Shown here: one piece after another, positions 1-5,982 of the stretch
Layout: each line of letters opens with the position of its first letter
Position numbering within the stretch: the first letter of the stretch is position 1
Source: WHSM01 sp050701635
GTDB taxonomy: Bacteria; Actinomycetota; Actinomycetes; Mycobacteriales; Micromonosporaceae
NCBI GenBank assembly: GCA_050701635.1
Contig: JBOGDF010000030.1
Span: 1-25,108, forward strand
Length of the DNA stretch: 25,108 nt
Direction: 5' to 3'
Notes under the pieces: model-generated
Database searches by the model: none
Told to the model about the DNA's origin: nothing
What the model saw: the letters and a program-made list of their open reading frames with translations, nothing else
Position numbers and translations under genes: made by a program

Positions 1-604
1 CCGCGTCGGCGGCGGTGGCTGCGGCGAGGGCGGCGGCGACGATGTGGGGGAGGTGGCTGACCTGGGCGACCGCCCGGTCGTGGTCGTACGGGGTTGCCGG
101 CACCACCCGGGCGCCGAGTTGGGTCACCAGCTCGGCGACGGTCAGCCAGTCGCCCAGCGACGCGCCCGGTCGCTGTGCGCCGACCGGCTCGAGGCAGAGC
201 GCCCAGGCGCAGCCGGTGAACAGCGCCGGGTCGCTGGCGGCGAACCCGGAGGTCTCCTTGCCCGCCATCGGGTGGCCGCCGACGTACCGGGCTTCGGGGA
301 GTCGGGCGGCGACCAGCGCCGATACCGGGGCCTTCACCGAGGTGACGTCGCTGAGCAGGCCGCGGTAGCCGGCCAGCTCGTCCAGCACCCCGGCGACGGC
401 GGGCAGCGGCACCGCGAGCACCACCAGGTCAGCCTCGGCCACGGCGCCGGCCACCGACCCGGCCACCGGGTAGCCGGCGTCCGCCGCGGCGGTACGGGTG
501 CCGGGCGCGGCGTCGTACCCGACGGTCGGATATCCCGCGGCCGAGAGGGCACGCAGCAGCGAGCCGCCGATCAGGCCGAGACCCAGTACGGAGACGGTCA
601 GCAC
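1..604 (-). CDS. tyrA: Prephenate dehydrogenase, N-terminal part (cut by window start)
   Basis: The frame stays open from the GTG at 602-604 to the window edge (about 201 codons). It begins with a Rossmann NAD(P) fold (VLGLGLIGGSLLRAL), followed by the family motifs DVTSVK, GGHPMAGKE and SHLPH. These are the nucleotide-binding loop and substrate-pocket segments of TyrA-type prephenate/arogenate dehydrogenases, which oxidatively decarboxylate prephenate toward tyrosine in the cytosol. A second in-frame GTG lies at 608-610, so the start is uncertain by two codons. The C-terminal dimerisation part lies outside the window. The gene is divergent from the propeller gene at 713, and the roughly 100 bp between them must hold both promoters; I see no clear hexamers there. 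The family call is firm. Prephenate versus arogenate specificity cannot be judged from what is present. Confidence 0.93.
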   Translation of the reverse strand, partial: MLTVSVLGLGLIGGSLLRALSAAGYPTVGYDAAPGTRTAAADAGYPVAGSVAGAVAEADLVVLAVPLPAVAGVLDELAGYRGLLSDVTSVKAPVSALVAARLPEARYVGGHPMAGKETSGFAASDPALFTGCAWALCLEPVGAQRPGASLGDWLTVAELVTQLGARVVPATPYDHDRAVAQVSHLPHIVAAALAAATAADA

Positions 605-712
605 GCACACACCCTGGCACACAGCCGTGCAGCAGGCCGTATCTGATAACCGACATTTCCGATTAAACACTGGTACGAAGCTCGCGCGACCGAATACACG
701 GGGAGCATCGGG

Positions 713-1879
713 ATGCACCAGCGAAACCGACGGCAGCGCTGGATCTGGCTGGCGGGGCCGCTGATCGCGTTGCTGGCGGCGGTGACCACGGCGCCGGGTG
801 CGGCGGCGAGCGAGGTGTCCTCGCGGCCGCGTACCAGCGCCAGCTTCGACGCCGACGTGTACGCGGTGGCGTACCGCGGAAACGTGGTCTATGTGGGCGG
901 CCGGTTCAAGGGCGCGCGGTCCGGCAGCGCCAGCACCGAACGCAGTCGGGTGGCCGCCGTCGACGCGCGCAGTGGCCGGCTGCTGAGCTGGGCGCCGCGC
1001 ACCGACGGCGCGGTGCAGGCGATCGTGGTGTACGGCGAGAGCGTCTACCTCGCCGGCGACTTCACCCGCGTCAACGACGAGCCGCGGCGCGGGCTGGCGA
1101 AGGTCGACGCGGCCACCGGTGCGCTGGACCCGAGCTTCGCGCCGGCGGTCACCGGAAGGGCGCTGGCGCTCGCCCTCGGCCACGGCCGGCTGTACGTCGG
1201 CGGCGCGTTCACCGCGGTCAACGGCGAACCGCGGAGCAACCTCGCCGCCGTGTCGCCCACCACCGGCGCGCTCGACGCGTCCTGGCGCCCGGCGGCGACG
1301 GAGGGCGACGTACGGGCGATCGCGGTGGACTCCAGCCGGGCGTACCTGGCGGGGCGGTTCGACATGCTGAACGGCTCCGACGACCACCGCAAGCTGGCCG
1401 CCGTACACCCGACCACGGGGGCCACCGACACCGGATTCCGTACCCGGCTGTCGGTGATCGCACGGGACGTGGCGCTCGGCCCCGGTGGCCCGTACGCCGC
1501 GATCGGCGGCCAGGGCGGCCAGCTGCTCGCGCTCAACTCCGACGGCACCGCGCGCTGGGCGGTCACCGCGAACGGGGACTTCCAGGCGGTAGCCGTACTC
1601 GGCGAGACGATCTACGCCGGCGGCCACTTCAGCGAGATCTGTAAGACCTCGCGCACCGGTGACCAGGGGGTGTGTCTGGACGGGTCGACGCCGCGCGGCC
1701 GGCTGGCGGCGGTGACCGCCGGCGGCGGCCTGCTTGGCTGGGCACCGGAGGCCAACTCAGCGATCGGGGTGCACGCGGTCGCCACCAGCGGCGGCCTCGG
1801 CACGGTCGCGATCGGCGGCGCCTTCACCACGCTCGGCTCGGGCTCGATCGAGCAGCCGTACTTCGCGTACTTCACGTAG
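713..1879 (+). CDS. Secreted seven-repeat beta-propeller protein
   Basis: This 388-residue protein starts with a signal peptide: basic n-region (MHQRNRRQR), hydrophobic core, and an Ala-rich cleavage region around residues 28-33. The rest is a run of repeats of about 50 residues. Each has a strand pair such as VQAIVVYGESVYLAGDF followed by 'VN..PR..LAAV...TGA.D..F.P'. I count seven repeat openings: YVGGRF, YLAGDF, YVGGAF, YLAGRF, a degenerate YAAIGG, YAGGHF and VAIGGAF. That suits a seven-bladed propeller of the delta-60/DUF5122 type. Blade 6 carries a loop with two Cys (CKTSRTGDQGVC) that could form a disulfide outside the cell. There are no catalytic motifs, so binding or scaffold use is inferred. 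A GGGGAG-like ribosome site precedes the ATG. The gene stands alone and ends before the inverted repeat at 1893-1950. Confidence 0.85.
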   Translation: MHQRNRRQRWIWLAGPLIALLAAVTTAPGAAASEVSSRPRTSASFDADVYAVAYRGNVVYVGGRFKGARSGSASTERSRVAAVDARSGRLLSWAPRTDGAVQAIVVYGESVYLAGDFTRVNDEPRRGLAKVDAATGALDPSFAPAVTGRALALALGHGRLYVGGAFTAVNGEPRSNLAAVSPTTGALDASWRPAATEGDVRAIAVDSSRAYLAGRFDMLNGSDDHRKLAAVHPTTGATDTGFRTRLSVIARDVALGPGGPYAAIGGQGGQLLALNSDGTARWAVTANGDFQAVAVLGETIYAGGHFSEICKTSRTGDQGVCLDGSTPRGRLAAVTAGGGLLGWAPEANSAIGVHAVATSGGLGTVAIGGAFTTLGSGSIEQPYFAYFT

Positions 1880-1892
1880 CGCTCGGCCCGCG

Positions 1893-1950
1893 CCATGATC
1901 ATGGGGCCCTTCATGCCGTCATGACGACATCGTGGGCCCCATGATCATGG
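1893..1950. repeat. Nested palindromic element, possible terminator
   Basis: A perfect 17-bp inverted repeat (CCATGATCATGGGGCCC at 1893-1909, complement at 1934-1950) surrounds a 24-bp loop. The loop contains its own palindrome, CGTCATGACG (1917-1926). Each arm also begins with a self-complementary 12-mer. It begins 13 bp after the propeller stop codon and 25 bp before the next start. It could act as a factor-independent terminator without a U tract, or be a dispersed palindromic repeat. Confidence 0.65.
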
Positions 1951-1974
1951 GCATAAGGTGGGTACGCTGCGAGC

Positions 1975-2376
1975 ATGCAGACCGCAGGTTGGGACCCGAT
2001 CCGGGGGCAGTGGGTGATGACGCCGCACGCGCCCGCGTACCGGCAGCTCCCCGGCTACGGCCACCCGTTCGGCCAGCCGGCGCGGCCCACGTACCGGGAG
2101 TCCCACCCGGTACGCGCGGCGCAGGTCTGGCTCGGGGTGGGCGCCACGATCGTGTGGTTCTTCCTGTTCTTCGCGACCCTCGGCTGGAGCCTCCGGGCGT
2201 ACGCCTGGGCGACTATCGTGGCGGCGGTGCTGGCGTACGCCGCCGCCTCCGCACTGACCCGGTACGGCGACCGCGGCGTGGCGGTCGGGGTGGCCGCCAC
2301 CAGCGGGTTCGCCGTCAGCATCGCCGCACTGGTGATCGGGATCCCGTTCATCGGCGGCAACTGGATCCTCTGGTAA
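1975..2376 (+). CDS. Small membrane protein, three predicted spans
   Basis: This 133-residue protein has a polar, Pro/Tyr-rich N-terminal tail of about 45 residues, probably cytoplasmic. Three hydrophobic segments follow: about 49-69 (WLGVGATIVWFFLFFATLGW), 73-92 and 98-130, the last ending in GIPFIGGNWILW. The N-terminal Pro-rich tail followed by a short membrane block resembles small actinobacterial DUF4190-type proteins, but I cannot assign a family with confidence. The start ATG lies just after the nested palindrome. No good Shine-Dalgarno is visible, so translation may be leaderless or weak. No function is proposed. Confidence 0.75.
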   Translation: MQTAGWDPIRGQWVMTPHAPAYRQLPGYGHPFGQPARPTYRESHPVRAAQVWLGVGATIVWFFLFFATLGWSLRAYAWATIVAAVLAYAAASALTRYGDRGVAVGVAATSGFAVSIAALVIGIPFIGGNWILW

Positions 2377-2446
2377 ACCGCGCGGGTACCGCCGCCGGCC
2401 GCAGGCAACCCACCGTACGGCCCCCGCTGCGGGACGTGAAGGAGTC

Positions 2447-2476
2447 TTGACGATTGCCCGTACGGCGGGCACATTC
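2447..2476 (+). promoter_or_regulatory. Candidate leaderless promoter for the small basic protein
   Basis: TTGACG (2447-2452) is followed after 17 bp by CACATT (2470-2475), which ends six bases before the ATG at 2482. That spacing would put the transcript start on the ATG itself. The -35 box is good and the -10 box is poor (no TANNNT). A GAAGGAG at 2438-2444 lies too far upstream to serve this ATG. This is inference from spacing only. Confidence 0.35.
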
Positions 2477-2481
2477 GCCTC

Positions 2482-2652
2482 ATGAACCTCGACCGGCTCG
2501 ATGCGGAGAAGCGCCGCCGCCGACTGCAGCTTCTCGCCGAGTTGGCGCACTCGAACCCGACGCGTGAGACCGTTCCGCGTCAGCGCCGGGCCCGGGCGAG
2601 CCAGATCCGCGACCTGATCGCCACCCGGCGGCGCCCGGCGACCTCCGTCTGA
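2482..2652 (+). CDS. Small basic protein, 56 residues
   Basis: An ATG-started frame of 56 residues (MNLDRLDAEKRRRRLQ...) is rich in Arg (about a quarter of residues) and looks all-helical. It has two basic clusters, EKRRRRLQLLAELAH near the start and RQRRARASQIRDLIATRRR near the end. It has high third-position GC like its neighbours and ends with TGA about 100 bp before the tadA-associated gene. Composition suggests nucleic-acid or ribosome association, but that is a guess. I do not recognise a family. Being short, it may be missed by length cut-offs. Confidence 0.5.
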   Translation: MNLDRLDAEKRRRRLQLLAELAHSNPTRETVPRQRRARASQIRDLIATRRRPATSV

Positions 2653-2749
2653 GGGGTCGGAGTTGCTCGTACCAGGGCCGGTCCTTGGTTAGGCTTTCGC
2701 TGCCGACGCAGTGACGGTGAGCTGCGCGGGGCCTGGACCCGGGGGTGCC

Positions 2750-3301
2750 GTGTCGTACTTTGCTGGTGCTGTGGTGCGTGGCCCGAAAGGGTGGGCCGCG
2801 TCTGACTTCGATCTGGGTGGCGTGTCGGACGCCGAGGACGTCGCCGACCGGCTCCGTGACGTCGATCTGGAAGCCACCATCTCGCTGCTCTTCGTCGAGA
2901 TCGACGAGGAGTATCTGGTGCTGCTCCGACTGGACGACGGTGAGGACCTGCGGGTGTTCGCCTCCGACGCCGCGCTCTCCGAGGAGTCGCGGCTGGGCGC
3001 CGTACTGGTGGCGGATCTGGAGCCGCCGGACCACGGCATCGACATCCCCGACATCCCCGACGACCCGGACGAGCTGGACGAGACCGCCGACGAGGACTCC
3101 GAAGAGGAGGCCTCCGGCGTCGAGGTGGAGCCGGACGCCGACCCGATCGGCGACGTCGACCTGCTCACCGACCTGGGGATTCCCAGCCGGCGGCTGCTCG
3201 CGATGGTGTCCCACGAGGGCAAGCTGCCCAGCGACGTGACCGCCGAGATCTGCGAGCGGCTGGGCTGCGCCGACGAGGTCGAGGAGCTGCGCGAAGCGTG
3301 A
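2750..3301 (+). CDS. tRNA adenosine deaminase-associated protein
   Basis: From the GTG at 2750 this is a 183-residue, strongly acidic protein beginning MSYFAGAVVRGPKGW. The segment DVADRLRDVDLEATISLLFVEIDEEYLVLLRLDDGEDLRVFASDAALSEESRLG matches my recollection of the actinobacterial tadA-associated family (the piece is quoted in parts: DVADRLRDVD, LLFVEIDEEYLVLLRLDDG, EESRLGAVL). A highly acidic Asp/Glu linker (about residues 103-140) separates it from a helical C-terminal part containing LLTDLGIPSRRLLAMV. I prefer 2750 over an in-frame GTG at 2711 because homologues start with MSYF-like sequence and a G-rich stretch precedes it. Its stop overlaps the tadA start (GTGA), so the two are translationally coupled. 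The role is unknown; cooperation with TadA is inferred from the conserved pairing. Confidence 0.85.
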   Translation: MSYFAGAVVRGPKGWAASDFDLGGVSDAEDVADRLRDVDLEATISLLFVEIDEEYLVLLRLDDGEDLRVFASDAALSEESRLGAVLVADLEPPDHGIDIPDIPDDPDELDETADEDSEEEASGVEVEPDADPIGDVDLLTDLGIPSRRLLAMVSHEGKLPSDVTAEICERLGCADEVEELREA

Positions 3302-3864
3302 GCTCCGTGCCGTCGCGCGAAGAGGCGATGCGCCGTGCCCTCGAGGTGGCACGCGCCGCTCCCGCGTCCGGCGACGTACCGGTCGGCGCCGTGGTGTACG
3401 CCGCCAACGGCACCGAGCTCGCCATCGGCAGCAACCAGCGCGAGCTGACCGGCGACCCGACCGGCCACGCCGAGATCGTCGCTCTACGCCGCGCCGCCGA
3501 GGCGGTGCGCCAGGCTGGCGCCGTGGGCACGGCTGGCGAGGGTGCGGCTGGCGAGGGTGCGGCTGGCGCCGTGGGCGCGGCTGGCGTGGGTGCGGCGGGC
3601 GTGGGCGCGGCTGGGTGGCGGCTGGACGGCTGCACGCTGGTGGTCACGCTCGAGCCGTGCACCATGTGCGCCGGCGCGATCGTGCTGGCGCGCATCGCCA
3701 CGGTGGTCTTCGGCGCCTGGGACCCGAAGGCCGGCGCCGCCGGGTCACTCTGGGACGTGCTGCGCGACCGCCGTCTCAACCACCGCCCCGAGGTGTACGC
3801 CGGCATCCTGGAGGACGAGTGCGGCGCCCTACTCCGCGACTTCTTCACCCAACACCGCCCGTAG
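3298..3864 (+). CDS. tadA: tRNA-specific adenosine-34 deaminase
   Basis: TadA converts adenosine to inosine at the wobble position of tRNA-Arg(ACG). The 188-residue protein has the zinc deaminase motifs: H57-A-E59 (GHAEIVALR; E59 the proton shuttle) and P120-C121-T-M-C124 (EPCTMCAGAIV). DVPVGAVV and GSNQRE lie upstream, and GSLWDVLRD plus a helical C-terminus follow. The family is usually about 150-165 residues. The excess is an Ala/Gly/Val/Glu insert at residues 73-106, between the HAE helix and the WRLDGCTLVVTLEPC strand, encoded by 15-18-bp tandem repeats. All catalytic residues are kept, so the enzyme is probably active. The start is GTG at 3298, overlapping the previous stop by 4 bp. It ends convergently with deoD. 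Confidence 0.95.
   Translation: MSSVPSREEAMRRALEVARAAPASGDVPVGAVVYAANGTELAIGSNQRELTGDPTGHAEIVALRRAAEAVRQAGAVGTAGEGAAGEGAAGAVGAAGVGAAGVGAAGWRLDGCTLVVTLEPCTMCAGAIVLARIATVVFGAWDPKAGAAGSLWDVLRDRRLNHRPEVYAGILEDECGALLRDFFTQHRP
3514..3609 (+). repeat. In-frame tandem repeat inside tadA
   Basis: Six imperfect units begin GCTGGCG or GCGGGCG: an 18-mer at 3514, two identical 15-mers at 3532 and 3547 (GCTGGCGAGGGTGCG), an 18-mer at 3562, and 15-mers at 3580 and 3595. They encode AGAVGT, AGEGA, AGEGA, AGAVGA, AGVGA, AGVGA. All units are multiples of three, so the frame is kept. Two adjacent identical 15-mers suggest recent slippage. Confidence 0.9.
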
Positions 3865-3881
3865 CTGGTCGCGGTGGAAGG

Positions 3882-3949
3882 CAAGATCGCGGTTTCGGGA
3901 ACGAACCGGCGTTGAACGGCGCCGCAGCGTTCCCCACATAGCGATCTTG
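3882..3949. repeat. REP-like imperfect hairpin between tadA and deoD
   Basis: The outer arms CAAGATCGC (3882-3890) and GCGATCTTG (3941-3949) are perfect complements. The inner arms GGGAACG (3897-3903) and CGTTCCC (3928-3934) also pair. The element sits between two convergent stop codons (3864 and 3975) and could terminate both transcripts. Its nested, intergenic form resembles dispersed repetitive palindromes; whether it is repeated in the genome cannot be seen here. Confidence 0.6.
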
Positions 3950-3974
3950 GCCGGCAAGCGTGTGTTTGGGTCGG

Positions 3975-4682
3975 TCAGGTGGTGACGGCGTCGAGGGCGA
4001 TCTGGACCATGTCGGTGAACGAGCGTTCCCGCTCCTCGGAGCTGGTGTGCTCGCCGCGGACGATGTGGTCGCTGATCGTCACGATGGTGAGCGCCTTCGC
4101 CCCGAACCGGGCCGCGAGCGTGTAGAGCCCCGCCGCCTCCATCTCGACCGCCAACACCCCGTACGTGGCGAGCTTGTCGTACAGGTCGGGGCGGTCGCCG
4201 TAGAACGCGTCGACGGAGACGATCGGGCCGACGTGCAGCGTGAGGTCGCGCCCGGCGGCGGCGTCCACGGCGCGGCGCAGCAGGTCGAAGTCGGCCACCG
4301 GCGCGTAGTCGACGAGCCCGTCGAAGCGCTGCCGGTTCATCGCCGAGTCGGTGCTGGCGCCGATCGCGGCCACCACGTCACGCAGATTCAGCGACTCGGT
4401 GATCGCGCCGGCGCTGCCGACCCGTACCAGGGTCTTCACGTCGTACTCGGAGAGCAGCTCGTGGGCGTAGATCGACGACGACGGCAGCCCCATCCCGGAG
4501 CCCTGCACCGACACCGGCACCCCCTGGTACGTCCCGGTGAAGCCGTACATGCCGCGGACCTCGGAGTAGCAGGTCGGATCCGTCAGGAACGTCTCGGCGA
4601 TCCACTTCGCGCGCAGCGGGTCGCCCGGCAACAGGACCCGCTCGGCGATCTCGCCCGGCTTCGCGCCGATGTGCGTACTCAT
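3975..4682 (-). CDS. deoD: Purine-nucleoside phosphorylase, DeoD type
   Basis: DeoD phosphorolyses purine (deoxy)nucleosides to the free base and (deoxy)ribose-1-phosphate in nucleoside salvage. The 235-residue length is typical of the hexameric low-molecular-mass class. Expected residues are present: H4, G20-D21, R24, R87 and S90 for phosphate and ribose; V179-E180-M181-E182 (LAVEMEAAGLY) for ribose contacts; and S204-D205 (TISDH) for protonation of the purine. The GSGMGLPSSSIYAHEL segment is the family signature. ATG at 4680-4682 is the start, with an AGGA-type site about 13 bp upstream on the minus strand. It converges with tadA across the REP-like element and is divergent from tRNA-Ser, about 95 bp away. 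Confidence 0.96.
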   Translation of the reverse strand: MSTHIGAKPGEIAERVLLPGDPLRAKWIAETFLTDPTCYSEVRGMYGFTGTYQGVPVSVQGSGMGLPSSSIYAHELLSEYDVKTLVRVGSAGAITESLNLRDVVAAIGASTDSAMNRQRFDGLVDYAPVADFDLLRRAVDAAAGRDLTLHVGPIVSVDAFYGDRPDLYDKLATYGVLAVEMEAAGLYTLAARFGAKALTIVTISDHIVRGEHTSSEERERSFTDMVQIALDAVTT

Positions 4683-4775
4683 GGACAGGGATCCTGCCAG
4701 CCGCCGATCCGGAGGCGGGGCTCGGGCCGTAACCGCCGTGCCACTCGCTGCGTCTCATCGGGTACCCTTTTCGGC

Positions 4776-4861
4776 GGTGGCGTGTCCGAGCGGCCTAAGG
4801 AGCACGCCTCGAAAGCGTGTGAGGGTTCTGCCCTCCGTGGGTTCAAATCCCACCGCCACCG
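4776..4861 (+). tRNA. tRNA-Ser (anticodon CGA)
   Basis: An 86-base class II tRNA. Acceptor arms GGTGGCG (4776-4782) and CGCCACC (4854-4860) pair fully, with discriminator G4861. The anticodon stem is CACGC/GCGTG (4803-4807/4815-4819) around loop CTCGAAA, anticodon CGA at 4810-4812. A long variable arm GAGGG/CCCTC marks serine, and the T arm is GTGGG-TTCAAAT-CCCAC. The 3' CCA is not encoded (CCC follows). It reads UCG codons. Confidence 0.97.
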
Positions 4862-4866
4862 CCCGA

Positions 4867-4908
4867 GGAAGCGAGAGAAGAGCGAGAGCGCTCTTCTCTC
4901 GCTCTTCC
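4867..4908 (+). terminator. Strong hairpin behind tRNA-Ser
   Basis: GCGAGAGAAGAGC (4871-4883) pairs perfectly with GCTCTTCTCTCGC (4890-4902) around a 6-base loop. One more A-T pair extends the stem, then GGAA/TTCC after a small bulge. It begins a few bases after the tRNA 3' end. No T tract follows, as is common in high-GC actinobacteria, so intrinsic termination is likely but not certain. Confidence 0.75.
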
Positions 4909-4958
4909 GAGCGACGAGAGGCGGTTGGGGGCGCGCAGCGCCGAACACCGTTCTCTGA

Positions 4959-5651
4959 TCAGGCGAACGCCGGGTCGCCTCTGCCCGGGTGGCCCGGCGC
5001 TCGCGGGTTTTGCGCCGCTGCCGGCTTGGTCGGCTTCGACTTGGTGGGCGTGGGCCGGGTGGGCTTCGATGTCGGCTTGGAGCTGGGTGAGGACGCCGGC
5101 GACGATGTCGGGTCGGACGGCGACGTGGGAGACGATCCCGGCGGCCTGGGGATTCCCGGGAGAGTTCCGGACGGCGTGACAGATCGCGATGGCGTGGGAT
5201 CGGCCGCGCTGCTGGTCGGTGACACGCTCGCGCTGGTGGCCGCGCCGTCTTGCCCGGTGGCATGAGTCGTCGAGGACGCAGGGGACGGGTCGACTCCGGT
5301 CGATCCGTCCGGGCTCGACGGACTCCAGGCCGCCGCGATCACCACAGCCGCTGTGGCCAGCCCGGCGATGCCCGTCGCGACCAGCAGCGAGACGACCAGG
5401 ATGCGTCGCCGGCCAGCGCCTCGCGAGACCGCGGTGTCCGGCTGCGATGTGTCGAGGGTGGGGTCGTCGCGCCGCGGCTCCCGCTCGGGGTCGCGATACG
5501 ACGCCAGAGTGGTGCCGGAGCCCTCCGGCGATGTCAGCCCGGTGCGTACGTAGTCCCGTACGTCGGCGAAGGCATCAGAGGCTCTCAGCCGCGCGCCCAG
5601 CGTGGACGCGGACGACCCAGCCGGCGTCTCGGACGGCTTTCGGGCAGCCAC
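4959..5651 (-). CDS. Single-span membrane protein with Ser/Thr/Pro-rich tail
   Basis: This 230-residue protein has a charged cytoplasmic N-terminal region (about 1-82, with DAFADVRDYVRTGL). One transmembrane segment follows at about 84-108 (ILVVSLLVATGIAGLATAAVVIAAAW is the span, starting after GRRR). A long extracytoplasmic tail runs from about 110 to the end and consists almost wholly of Ser, Thr, Pro and Lys (for example SSKPTSKPTRPTPTKSKP). Such tails are usually disordered and may cross or bind the cell wall. GTG at 5651 is the start, preceded on the minus strand by an AGGAGAG ribosome site at a good distance. No domain is recognised. High third-position GC and the membrane topology support it as a real gene. 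Confidence 0.75.
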   Translation of the reverse strand: MAARKPSETPAGSSASTLGARLRASDAFADVRDYVRTGLTSPEGSGTTLASYRDPEREPRRDDPTLDTSQPDTAVSRGAGRRRILVVSLLVATGIAGLATAAVVIAAAWSPSSPDGSTGVDPSPASSTTHATGQDGAATSASVSPTSSAADPTPSRSVTPSGTLPGIPRPPGSSPTSPSDPTSSPASSPSSKPTSKPTRPTPTKSKPTKPAAAQNPRAPGHPGRGDPAFA

Positions 5652-5952
5652 GTGACTCTCTCCTGCTCCGTTGGATTCACCTGTGGTGCGGCGTCATTGC
5701 CGTCGTCGACCTCGGCGCCAGAATCAGCGTGCAAAGTCCACATAGTGCTGGGTTCGTCCTTAAGTGCGCCCGATGTGAAGGTCACAGTAAGGCATACAGT
5801 AAAGAAAGTTACCTAATCGCACCACCGGGTCCGGGACGCGCGAGCACGCGTACCGGCGACTGGCTTCATCGTTTCTTTAGAGCCGCCACGGGCTGGGCTC
5901 ATCCCGCGTCGCGACGATGAGGGTGGATCGGTTCTCCCCGGAGGTGGCAGTG
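5652..5952. promoter_or_regulatory. Divergent upstream region with short inverted and direct repeats
   Basis: This 300-bp gap between divergent genes is less GC-rich than its surroundings, most clearly at about 5755-5815. It holds TGTGA-AGG-TCACA (5774-5786), an inverted repeat made of Crp-like half-sites but with a 3-bp rather than 6-bp spacer, and ACAGTAA twice, 12 bp apart (5784-5790, 5796-5802). No convincing -35/-10 pair stands out. No gene is visible in it. Confidence 0.4.
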
Positions 5953-5982
5953 ATGGATCAGTGATACCGGAGCCGCTGGGCC

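Noticed and set aside
3514..3609. Separate mobile or CRISPR repeat in tadA
   Set aside because: Units are in frame, imperfect and without spacers; simple coding-repeat expansion explains them.
5953..5964. Selenocysteine at the in-frame TGA of the lipoprotein
   Set aside because: A Sec four residues into a signal peptide that is cleaved off has no sense, and no SECIS-like hairpin is apparent directly after the TGA; nonsense mutation, re-initiation or error is simpler.
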